NCBI GenBank assembly: GCA_004352715.1
Contig: SCFE01000057.1
Span: forward strand, 721,999-785,998
DNA length: 64,000 nucleotides
From: Hofstenia miamia
Lineage: Eukaryota > Xenacoelomorpha > Acoela
Reading direction: 5' to 3'
Below, in pieces: positions 34,262 to 44,599 of this stretch. Each line of letters starts with the position of its first letter. The stretch's first letter is position 1. The notes beneath the pieces are model-generated. The model saw only the letters and a program-made list of their open reading frames with translations. It was not told where the DNA came from and made no database searches. Position numbers and translations under genes: made by a program.

Positions 34262-35931
34262 CAGAGATGGAATCGGAATCAGCATTTTAGGATCAGATCC
34301 TAATTTTTATAAGAATTTTAGTTTTCGATCCGAAACTGATCCGAATATAAATAAGTTTTCTAACAATAAATAAACATGGACTTAAAATATATTTATGTTT
34401 TTTCAAATATGAATAGACAATTTAAAGTGCTTCAACACTGTTTTCAGAAAAAATGAACATATACGATATACTGGGGAGGACTGGGCCGGGCTTGGACCTA
34501 GGTATTGGAAAAATAGAACGACTTTCGCATTAGTGCATGCAAATCAACTCAAATGTAGTGAATCCTATATAACTTAAAAACAATGTGTTGAAAAATCAAT
34601 GTTGAATTTTGAAATATTACAATAGCATCAAATGCGCTTCTATATAGTATTGCAATCTAATTATTATATTCTAATACAGTCGATTTTGGTCAAGCAAATC
34701 AAAAAATTCAAGAAATGTTTTGTGAACGATCATAAAATGGGCCTAAGCTGGCTAAGATTTAAGGGGCCCAACAGATTTTCGGCTTGGCGTGGGCCTCAAT
34801 TTTCGGCCATTATCCATCTGTTTGAAATAGATTTCTTCTTTTACCTGTAATTGTCCACCCACAAGAAGTTAATCCGTTTCTGATTGGGATGACTTGGATT
34901 ATGAGTGGAAATTGATAATTGCTCCTTCAAAACTCAACCAAATTTATTTTTTTGCTTATTTGTAAGCTTTGTAGTAATCTAATTCCTAAAATTGTCATCA
35001 ACTATAATCATAACATATTTATAGTTTAAATAGTTGAATTTCTTATGGTATTACTACCCTATTAATTTTATTATGCAAAATGCAAAAGTCACCATTTTGC
35101 AATGTAACTATGAATTTAGAATTGAAATTGTTTCAAACAACAAGATAAAACTTACTTCAAAATTGCAGCTAAGGGGATGAAAACAAGAATAGCACAAACA
35201 ATCGTAAATTAGAGAACAAACTCAAAATTTAAATGGCAAAAATTTAAAAAATTGCAGTAGAGTGTATTAAAATACTTGATAGAAGAATAAATTTTCTAAA
35301 CTAAATTTGAGATTTAAATATAAATTTTGAATTTTCCTTTTCATTGAAGTTGGATACTAGATTTTATTACAAATTTTAAATTATATAAAAGCAACATTAA
35401 ATAAATTAATACCATTTTTTTACTATACAAATTTTTGTATTAGTGATTATAATAATCACGAACATTCTGAAAACTAAGTTGACATTGGCATTACAAGTTC
35501 CTTATAGTGCATCTTATATGAGAATTTTTGATTGAAGAGCATCCCTAATTACATTAGTATCATTAAATTTTGGCGGTGTTTGTAGCAACTAAGGTATTCA
35601 TTCTACTTGCTTCTCTGTGTTTATAAAAAGAAATGTTTTTGCTGTCTTACAATTTTATCTTTATGTAACATGGCTAACATGATTCGCATTTTCAGATTTG
35701 AAATATTCGTCACCAATTTTATAAGTTGCTGGAAAGAATAAGCCGGAACATGTTGTATGAACAATGAAATTCAATTACAAAATTTCAATTAGATTGAGAT
35801 TATAAACACACTTAAAGTGGCTTTCAATGTAAAAATGTGCGTAATGTATAAAATGTACTATATACATAATTTTTAATTTTCTCAAATTGTAGATCCAATC
35901 AGTATCCAATCCGAGGTCCGATCCATCTCTG
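34262..35931. mobile_element. Non-autonomous hAT-type element with exact 8-bp TSD
   Basis: It begins CAGAGATGGAATCGGAATC and ends CGATCCATCTCTG. The flanking octamer ATACACGT is exact on both sides (34254-34261 and 35932-35939). Sub-terminal regions are rich in GATCC/GGATC words (GGATCAGATCC left, GATCCAATC right). CAG...CTG ends plus an 8-bp TSD are diagnostic of hAT elements. The 1670-bp interior is AT-rich and has no transposase signature, apart from a GGGCC-rich patch near 34490 and 34770 that may be a nested MITE. Confidence 0.88.
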
Positions 35932-35939
35932 ATACACGT

Positions 35940-36678
35940 ATCAATGAAATGGTGTTTTTAAATGTAAAAATAACTCCGAAAAAGTATTGTCGAAAAACTT
36001 TGTTCGCTTATGGTTTAAGATAGCAAGTGAAAACACTAATTCAATAATTTACATTTTGAAAACAATATTGACGAGTGTACAAATTTCTTGAAGTGGATGG
36101 ATTACTGTTATATGTCGGTTCAGTACTAGTTAATAATAAAACAGTATAAGCATGTTCTTCTATAATGGCTGACGATTTTGTGGTTACCTTCACAAAGTCA
36201 AATATACTAGCAAAACCAGCAGCTGATTTTCGTAAAGCAGCAGCTCTCAACTTCGAACGTTTTTGCGCATCACTTAAATATGACATAAAGCAATGATTAA
36301 AATCAACGTAACGATTATATCTAAAAAACACGTAATTTAAACATATATCAAAGAAAATTGCATTCATGCCGTCTAGTAGTGATAATACATTGAAACTGAC
36401 TATGTATGATATAATCGCTATTACTTTCTCACTTTCATATATTCAATATTTCAGTTTTGTTTATATGATGTTTACTATTTTTAATCAAAAGACACACTGC
36501 GTCATTATTAATGATTGATGCACTATATAAATGGAGAGTAGAGTCACATTATTATTATGTATTGCTACAACTAAGCAAACAAAAATGAATTATAGTAATA
36601 GAATGTAAGCCCCCTTTAAATGCTTCCTATGTGTCCTAAATATAAATATGTGGATGATTGTCAAATTAATAAATGCAT
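35940..36678. other. Intergenic sequence
   Basis: AT-rich. A minus-strand frame at 36041-36367 contains LSDAQKRSKLRAAALRKSA, faintly like the start of some hAT/ZMYM-type proteins, but it is too weak to call. Confidence 0.3.
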
Positions 36679-37127
36679 ATACCGTATATATTCGCATATA
36701 AGCCGACCCTCTAAAACTGCTTTAAAATGGCCAGTTCTTACAAAAACCCACATATAAGCCGACACTCAATTTATCTAATTTTACTCCATATTTTTGGTTC
36801 ATAGAAATTTGTTACTGTAAAGATGTAAAATGCTTACTTTACAACTAAAATTATTAAACTTTAGCACACTTTTAAATTCTGCCTACCAAACGGCTGCCTC
36901 TGTTTGAGCATGTTATTTCTAAGAAATCAAAACAATGACGCTTAAGCATGTTATTTCTAAGAAATCAAACAAATGATTCAGATAGCGATGAAAACATGTG
37001 GTTGGAAAACTGGCATTAGTATCTGTCTTTGTGTTAATTTTGTTTTATGTGAATATAAGCCCACCCTCTGATTTCAGCAATGTATTTTATTCTCCTAAAC
37101 TCGGCTTATATGCTAGTATATACGGTA
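36679..37127. mobile_element. MITE with ATACCGTATATA terminal inverted repeats
   Basis: The left end reads ATACCGTATATATTCGCATA then TAAGCCGACC. The reverse complement of the right end reads ATACCGTATATACTAGCATA then TAAGCCGAG. Inside, the TAAGCCGAC motif recurs near 36755 and, inverted or varied, near 37052 (AATATAAGCCCACCC). A block around GCATGTTATTTCTAAGAAAT is repeated at about 36909 and 36947. No coding capacity. Confidence 0.82.
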
Positions 37128-38130
37128 TATATTGTCAAAGTTAAGAAATCCATCTAAAAGGGACTATTTGTAAAATAGAACATTTGTACAAGGGAGAGAA
37201 ATTCGCACACAATATAATTTGATGTTGCCGGACACATTATATCATTTGCATAGAACTACTTTGTAATATGAGTGATTTAGTTAATTCATTTGCAGATGGT
37301 TAACATTAATAATATATACAACAAAAATATATAAATACACGATAAACAGTAAAATTAAATAAACGTAAAAGTGGTTGTGGACACAAATTATATTTTTTTA
37401 TAATTAATAACCAATTTTTTTAGTAGTTAGATGTTTAATAGTAAAATATTAGAGAATAAAAAATAATATTAGTATAGTTATTATGAACTATCAGCAACGA
37501 ATGGCAAATATTTATTATTATGATTCTATTGAAACAAAAATTTAATACAATGTCATAATTTAAAACTGCTGATTCGACTAGAAACACAACTTGCTACTGT
37601 AATAACAATATTCGATTTATTTTGTATAAGACAGTACAATTACTGATGAATTATTTACGTATTTGCGATGTCGATGTCTGAAATCGAATTTGCGCTTTTT
37701 ACATTTTAACTCTATAAAAGTAATAGAAAGCTTAGCTGGGTTGATTTACTAAACTGATTTTTCAAACATGCAAGGCAGAATTAAAAATTCAACAATTTAA
37801 AAGTTTACGCGTATAAATCACGCATAATTCGGGCGGCATAATTAGGAATGTATTTAAAATTTAGCTTTTCATTGGTCACTGTGGGGCGAATCCTAGCGTA
37901 GTAAAAGTAATTTTCTATTTGAAATTGTCGTACATTAATATCAGAGATGGAAGTGGAGCAGATTTTGGTGACCTGTCCTTCCTGCCCCATTTCCACGTGT
38001 TGACATATGCCCCAGGTTTTATGTTCTACAACCCCGAATTGCTCCTCTCAAAAAATTCTAGCTCCAAAAACTACTTGCGATACCTTATGGCCCCATATTT
38101 GTTCAATGACAATTTTCATACCACATTTTA
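37128..38130. other. Intergenic sequence
   Basis: AT-rich. CAGAGATGGAAGTGG at about 37942 has the same ends as the hAT-type elements at 34262 and 53445, but no partner was found before the gap. No gene recognised. Confidence 0.35.
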
Positions 38131-38281
38131 GGAAAGGCGTACTGAATGCAAAAAATAAGGAAAATCTCCATAATCAAATTAACAAGCAAAGCTTTAAACT
38201 TGCTTTGCCTAAAATAGGCTCGTTGTATATCGAATACTGTGCTCAAGCTCGGCTCGGCTCGTTGACAAGTCTGATATATAT
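38131..38281. mobile_element. Truncated MITE of the CAGACTTGTCAACGAGC family
   Basis: It ends GCTCGGCTCGGCTCGTTGAC then AAGTCTG. The preceding 100 bases (CTCCATAATCAAATT, GGCTCGTTGTATATC) match the right half of the element at 46474-46788. The segment stops at the N gap 38282-38444. Confidence 0.7.
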
Positions 38282-38444
38282 NNNNNNNNNNNNNNNNNNN
38301 NNNNNNNNNNNNNNNNNNNNNNNNNNNNNNNNNNNNNNNNNNNNNNNNNNNNNNNNNNNNNNNNNNNNNNNNNNNNNNNNNNNNNNNNNNNNNNNNNNNN
38401 NNNNNNNNNNNNNNNNNNNNNNNNNNNNNNNNNNNNNNNNNNNN
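38282..38444. other. Assembly gap (163 N)
   Basis: N run between (TA)n and unique sequence. Confidence 0.98.
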
Positions 38445-38724
38445 AACAAAAATTATTTGGTGGTAAAAATATAAATTTAAAAAACATTAATTAAACAAAA
38501 ATAAGTGAAGAGTTTGATGTCACTTTGTATTTAAATTGGTTTTCTCTTCCTTAATATATATTGATTCTGTGATCTTGGTGCATTTGTGTTTCATTAAAAA
38601 ATTAAAGTCAGATTTTAATCCTTTATGTATTTTTAATTGCTTTTAAATTGGAAAACAATGTTCATGCATAAATGTTCCTTTCTTATTTAATTTCGAAACA
38701 AAGTAAATTTAATTTACTTGTGAA

Positions 38725-39300
38725 TTTGAAAAAGAAGTTTCAATAAATTTTTTAGAGGCAACATTGAAGAAAACATCAATGGGATTTGAAATATCTGCTT
38801 TTAGAAAACCTACTAACACCGATTATATATACCATTTTAATCATACTGTCATAATAAATATAAACATTCAAATTCCAAAAAACTTGTTTAGAAGAGCTGT
38901 TTTACTATCATCTAACTACAATGTATTTACAAAGGCTTTTGATAAAATATTTGAAATCTAAGATCTAATGGGTATCCTGAAAAATTATTGCAAAAAACAT
39001 CAAAAGAAGCTCTAATATCCTCTTCATTAAAATACAATTCGCAAGAACTCGAAGATAATATATTTTGGAAACTACCTTTTATTAAACCTCACGAATCACG
39101 TTTTAAGAAATCAATATATAATTTAAATAGAAAACTAAGGAAATCAAGAATTATGCCAATTTTAAATTCGGAAAAAAAATCAAATTTAATTCAAAAAACT
39201 TTGGTTTCATCAATTGTTTATAAATATAATTGTCAGAAACAAATATTTATAATATTTATAAAAAATAAGACTGCAAAATCAGTTCTGTGCAGGCTATGGA
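38725..39300 (+). mobile_element. Penelope-like retroelement fragment
   Basis: The first frame (38725-38961) has SINFLEATLKK, GFEISAFRKPTNTD and HFNHTV, the pattern I-x-F-L-D...F-x-x-S-x-(Y/F)-R-K-P-T-x-T after the RT palm of Penelope-like elements. A second frame, shifted near 38965, has NGYPEKLL, KLPFIKPHESRFKKSIYNLN and SSIVYKYNCQKQ. This is the linker before the GIY-YIG endonuclease, which itself is absent. It is 5'-truncated, frameshifted and inactive. Confidence 0.8.
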
Positions 39301-41567
39301 AATTAGTTGCGCGTTATTGTATAATCTTTATTGTAAAATTTAAATCCCAGTCATAATTTACCCAAAATGAATGTTTCTTTCAACATAAATGCTTTCAATT
39401 TTCCTTTAAACCTAATTGCAATCTTAATCATTTAAATTTTATTTGGTAATTGATTCCAATTGCGAATTGCAACATTAATAAGACTGTTGGTTGATTTTTT
39501 AAAGAAATTTAATGCTAGTATAATGATTAGTTCTTATATTGCGCTTATGAAAAAAGTTTGGAAATGATATTGAAATATAAGGAGGTATTTGATTACTTAT
39601 TTTAAAAAACTTAATCAAAATATTAAAAACGAAAAGTTGATTTGGAAACACCACGGATGACAAAATGTATTTTTTTGTTTTGGAGGAGTCTTTTTAAAAA
39701 AATTCAAAGCCCATTTCAATTGCATTGTAAGTATTTTTACTAATGATTCATTTTAAATTTGAAAAAAGTGGATTTGCATGATTAAGATGACTCATGATCA
39801 AAGCATAAAATAATTGAATCATATTGGCAGAAGGCAAATGGATCGTTTCAAACCATTTTTACAATAATTTGTTAAAGAAATTTAAAAGTACAAAATTCAA
39901 TATTAAAATTGTTCAAGGTGGCCCATAAATTTTTTTCATAGTTGTCCAGGGGGAAATCACCCCTAGACCAGTATTGATAATCCAGTCGTTGCAATTCAAG
40001 GAACATGTCTTACACTATCGAATATTTTTTTAAAAGCTGCTTGGGGAGAAGAGAAAAACTGAATATGTTATTTGTATTGTAGTGCAGTATGTTTCTTTGT
40101 TTTTCATTTGCCATAATTAAAAAAATTATGATAATCTGAATGATTTTGTCCACAAAATTTTTTTAATCACATTTTTTAACTTTCCAGTCAGATGTACAGA
40201 TTGTTCCAAGTATCTGCACATCATGTAATGGCCCTGTAGTAGTAAAAGTAAAAAATCAACATTGAAAATTGACTTATTGCTTTAATGCCAAAAGTTCACA
40301 TGTTATTGACCTAAGAACGTAATATTAACATTGGCAACTCTATCCTAAACTAAGGTTAAATTTTAATTCTGTTGTGCATAAATAAAAAATTGACTTTATT
40401 GAATTTTGGTTGCTTTATCATAATCTATTAAACCATCAAGAATATCTTAGAATATAGACAACTTATGTGCTAAAATTATGTACCATTTAATCTCATATGG
40501 TGATTTGCAGACTCTTCAATAACAAACTAATGAATCATTTCTTGCTATACGTTTTAGATATTCAAAGCAATGCTTTAATATTTATGAGTTTTCTTCCACA
40601 AAATTAATTTAGCGCATAATAGTTTATATAAATTTACCCCTTTCTTATACATTGGTAATTTCAAATTCTCAGGATATGTTGATTCGGCTAAAGTGATTGA
40701 ATAAGCCACACAGCTTTTTAATAACCTAGGCGGAAATTCACGAAGCACTTAGTTTTGATCCAATTAATTTTCCTTGTTTCTTTATATTATTCTACTTAAA
40801 GAATTAATTTTGTTTATAAGGGATCACTGTTTTCTTACATTACGATACTTATGATAAATATTTAAAGTTTGTAGAAACATTGTCGTTCATTTCTAGTTTT
40901 CAAAGTTTTAAAAATAAATATCACTGATTTACTTATCACTTGTAAAACATTCCCTATTGTCCTTCATTATAAAAAAGGATTTCATTTTCATCTTTAAAAT
41001 TTAAAAAAATTAAATAATTACACATTGGTTAGAAGTTAGATAATATAATCATTATCCGCATTACGTCATTCCGTACTAATTAATATCCAAGCATTGTCAT
41101 TTTTAATAATTTCAATAAAATATACTTTTCATACGAAAATGAAGATTTTTTCGAGATCGTGCCAAAATACCATACGAGTTAAAACGGTCTAAACCCATTC
41201 AAACCTAATCAAACAATTGGATTCCAGACCCAACCAAACAAACAATTTTCGAGCAATATAGCAAAGCGATCACTTGCATATTTTCATTTATAAAATGATA
41301 TACTTCACTAAAAGCTGGGCACCGCCCGAGTCATTGCCCATTTTCTGACTCAAACCGCAAACAACGGCCTAGCACAAATATTTTAAAAATGTCGTTAGCT
41401 GATGATAGGTAGTTTTTCTAACTACCAGAAACAACTCAGTTATAAAAACTTTTCAAATACTAATAAATAAGTTATTGTTTTCCTAAGAAATAAAAATAAG
41501 AGAAGTTTGTAAAGTTGTATACATGTTTATGTGAATAATAATTTGAGTTGGAAATAACAATAAAACA
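39301..41567. other. Intergenic sequence left of the cadherin gene
   Basis: Very AT-rich, with no gene recognised. It separates the Penelope fragment from the putative cadherin 3' UTR. Confidence 0.4.
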
Positions 41568-41783
41568 TTTATTGATAATCTCTTTCATTAATTAAACATT
41601 AAAAATTAAAAAAGTAGTAAAAATATTTCATATAAAAAATATCAATTTTTGTACACATGATGTATACTGCACAAACTCCACATGAAATACAGCTTCTGCT
41701 ACGAGCACAGAAATTGCAAAACATTTGCCTGTAAAATACATACATTCAGACGAAATGGCGCAACACTAAAGCTAAGAACTACA
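41568..41783 (-). other. Putative cadherin 3' UTR with AATAAA
   Basis: Downstream of the cadherin stop on the minus strand. TTTATT at 41568-41573 is AATAAA on the minus strand, about 210 nt after the stop, and is a plausible poly(A) signal. AT-rich DNA offers such hexamers by chance. Confidence 0.4.
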
Positions 41784-44149
41784 TTAAACTGGATTTGCAC
41801 CATTGAAGATAGTGCGCGGCAAGTTTTGGCGATTGTTGACGTGCGGATTAGCTGATGATGCCCCGCTCGTGTATTGTAATGGGCGAAGAGGAATATTCTG
41901 AGCTGCCTGATTTGAGTTACGCGTCATACCTGGAACTGTACGAGGTGCGGGACGCCTCGATGCGTCCATGGAAGAATGATTGCTTTCTAATCCAGGAATT
42001 GGTTGTGGAAATCGCTCTGTTTGGACGCGTGGTGATGGCTGACAACAAGATGAGCTGTCATCTTTGAATTTACCTATGCCATCGAATACTTCTGCTAAAG
42101 GCTGATATTGGGGTGCCCAGTGCATTAAATAATTCCAGTTATAGGAGTTGGACAAATCGCCAGATAACCGTTCAATGAATTCATTGCCACCCATTTCATG
42201 AAGTTTAGCATAAATCATGTTGCCTACTTCCAGTTGATTTCTCTCCGGCCCTCTTCTTTCACCACCGCCTTCTTCACAAAAGGTGTGCATACTTTCGACA
42301 GAAGCACTAGCATATACATGACCTTCTTCGTCTTCTGATAGATTTTCATCAGTGAACTCGGAGCTGTTTTCAAACTCTGTAAAACCTGAATCTCCCATAC
42401 GAGCGATTTCATTGTTAAATGATAATAAATAATTTTCAGCACCAATATGTTGGGGTAAGTGTACATGAAGCCGCCTTAGCTGTTCATCTTTTTCCAGAGG
42501 AGCAGTAATTGGACCTGTATACTGATTCATTCTGCCAGTTCCATAGCTTCTAGGTGATTCTGAGCGAACAGACGTGGGCTTTGTTTTTCGAAACATGAAT
42601 GCAAATACACAAATGACAAACACCACCATTGCTAAAACTGCAGCAACTATGATTAATGCTAGAACAATACCATCTAAAGGATTATTGACTTCTGGGCTGG
42701 AAATGGAAAGCTGTGGAAAATATTCACGGCAACAAGCAACTAACACTTCAATATGCACTTCCGTCATTGCAAAAGCCTTGGCAGTGGGAGACGAAGCTGC
42801 TTTAACAATTAGATTAGCTATATGCTCATTATTCACTTGCCGCTTTTGTCGATGAGTAGAATTATTGTTGCCTGGGATCCAATCATGATTGGTTAACAAT
42901 GACGATGATAATGAGATTTCTCCAGTTAAACTGTTTATTCTAAAATTAGAATAATTTTGCATGAAGTAATAGTAAACAACTCCATGCACACCAAAATCCC
43001 TATCAGTAGCCTTAACCCTACCAATGCTACTATCAAGTTCGGCATTCGCATTTATGGAGAATTTGTAATATGGTCGATCAAAGACAGGAAGATATTCGTC
43101 TTCGCTGATAATAGTAATGTTAACAGACACAAAAATTTCGACCTTTTGAAATTCCAGGTTGACGATTCTTACTATAAAATCGTAATATTGTTTCTTTTCA
43201 TAATCTAGTTGCTGATCGGAATGAATTTTGCCCGATTTACTTTCAATAAAAAACGGCAAATTAGGATCATCTGATATAATTTCGAAGTTAGAATAATGGT
43301 AGGAAGCCATCTCTAATAGCTGAATCCCACCAACAAGTAATCCTACGGGTCCTTCCTCTTTGGTTTGGAAATCATAATGCAACCGTGTTGCTTGAATGGT
43401 TGGCTGTTTAAAATCAATTGCAATAGTCAAGGTTGCTCTAGCAATGTGATAAGAATCATAAGCTTCAACTATCATTCGTCGTTCACGCTTTTTTGAAGTG
43501 TTTATATTCTTGACTGAAATCCATCCAGTTTTTGGGTTGATTTCAAACTCATTTTTACTGGAGGAAAAACGATAAGTAAGTGTATCGTTTACATCAACAT
43601 CGTAAGCCTTCACCTGACCAATTAATTCACCAGGCAGTGCACAATAACAGACAGTTTTCCGGTATTTATTAGATGAGAATACCGGGGCATTGTCGTTTAC
43701 ATCCAGAACATTAACAATAATTAACACTGTGGAGTTAAGCCCATTCACACCCTTTTCCTTAGCCATGAGCGTTAGATTATATTGAGATTTGTATTCATAA
43801 TCTAGCTCCCCATTTGCCATTACATAAGCATGTCGAATATCCTTTTTCACTTCCGAATAAATACTGAAGTTGGTATTTTTGCCAAGAAGTCGATACTCGA
43901 TGTTAAGATTATCATTTGGTCTATCCGGATCAGTTGCTACTACACTAACGATATTTGGGGAATTGCGCACGTTTTCCTTGATACTCACTTCAATGACATT
44001 TTGTGGAAATTTTGGTGGTTCATTTGAATGCTTTACTTGAAGTACTAAGAACGTTGTTGATGTTAATGGTGGATCACCTCCATCTTTAGCTTCAATTAAC
44101 AGCTCAACGTCTCTTGCCAAAAGTTTGTCAGTTTTTGATGCAACAGCCC
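41784..44149 (-). CDS. Dachsous-like cadherin, terminal exon (four and a half cadherin repeats, TM helix, cytoplasmic tail)
   Basis: A 2366-nt exon, residues 541-1328 if the protein starts at 58160. It starts after aaaattttag, finishing a Gly codon. Cadherin-repeat blocks in order: DGGDPPLTS, ATDPDRPNDNLNIEYRL, GELDYEYKSQYNLTL, DVNDNAPVF, AYDVDVNDTLTYRF, LDYEKKQYYDF, ATDRDFGVHGVVYYYF. A hydrophobic helix (about 42591-42668, residues 1035-1060) is followed by RK. The 268-residue tail is acidic in its middle and contains NWNYLMHWAPQYQPLAEVFD (about 42057-42140). That block resembles the catenin-site-like block of Dachsous and classical cadherins (W-G-P-x-x-x-x-L-A). The role would be calcium-dependent adhesion or planar polarity signalling at the cell surface. 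The Dachsous assignment is an inference from the tail. Confidence 0.88.
42057..42140 (-). other. Cytoplasmic Dachsous/catenin-site-like block of the cadherin
   Basis: The motif NWNYLMHWAPQYQPLAEVFD followed by GIGKFKDD is the only strongly patterned part of the tail. In classical cadherins the equivalent W-G-P-R-F-x-x-L-A-D-(L/M)-Y binds beta-catenin; Dachsous has a related block ending in an acidic K-D-D-like stretch. The Ala in W-A-P differs from the usual Gly. Confidence 0.6.
42840..42851 (-). other. Furin-type cleavage motif RQKR in the membrane-proximal cadherin repeat
   Basis: The codons for R-Q-K-R lie in a Ser/Asn-rich loop (PGNNNSTHRQKRQVNNEH). They fit the R-x-(K/R)-R consensus of proprotein convertases, about 60 residues before the transmembrane helix. 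Confidence 0.5.
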
Positions 44150-44550
44150 CTAAAATTTTTGGTTTAAGCATGTAAAATAGGCTAATTGATTGATACAAAA
44201 CGGAATAAATTTAATTTACTATACCTTACGTGCAACAATTTCAAAAAAATTGCCATAAAATGGTAGTTTTTATGCTAGATACCCAAAAATTTCAATTTAA
44301 CTACAACGAGCAAAATTTTGCATTTAAATATCTCCGACTCCACTATAATAAAAACTAGAGACTGAAATTAAATTCTATGGCATCGATATAAAAAGTATGT
44401 AGCGAAGTTAAAAATTGAAATTGGCAAATTCAATTATGATATTTTTCAAGAGTCGGTGAGTTCCAATTTCAATAAAGCACATTGCTGTTTTTTTGATTGA
44501 TTAAATTCAATTGTTCCTTAATGGAGGTTCAAGGTCTAGGTTAAATGAAT

Positions 44551-44552
44551 TA

Positions 44553-44595
<43 letters not shown>

Positions 44596-44599
44596 TATA
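44551..44599. repeat. (TA)n microsatellite
   Basis: TA run directly left of the Tc1-like element, consistent with insertion of a TA-targeting transposon into a TA-rich site. Confidence 0.93.

Noticed and set aside
36041-36367. Minus-strand frame of 108 codons with LSDAQKRSKLRAAALRKSA
   Set aside because: A faint likeness to hAT/ZMYM-type N-termini only; no supporting zinc-finger or core motifs nearby.
41855-43208. Plus-strand and second-frame minus-strand open frames inside the cadherin terminal exon
   Set aside because: They are shadows of the coding exon, with no family pattern of their own.
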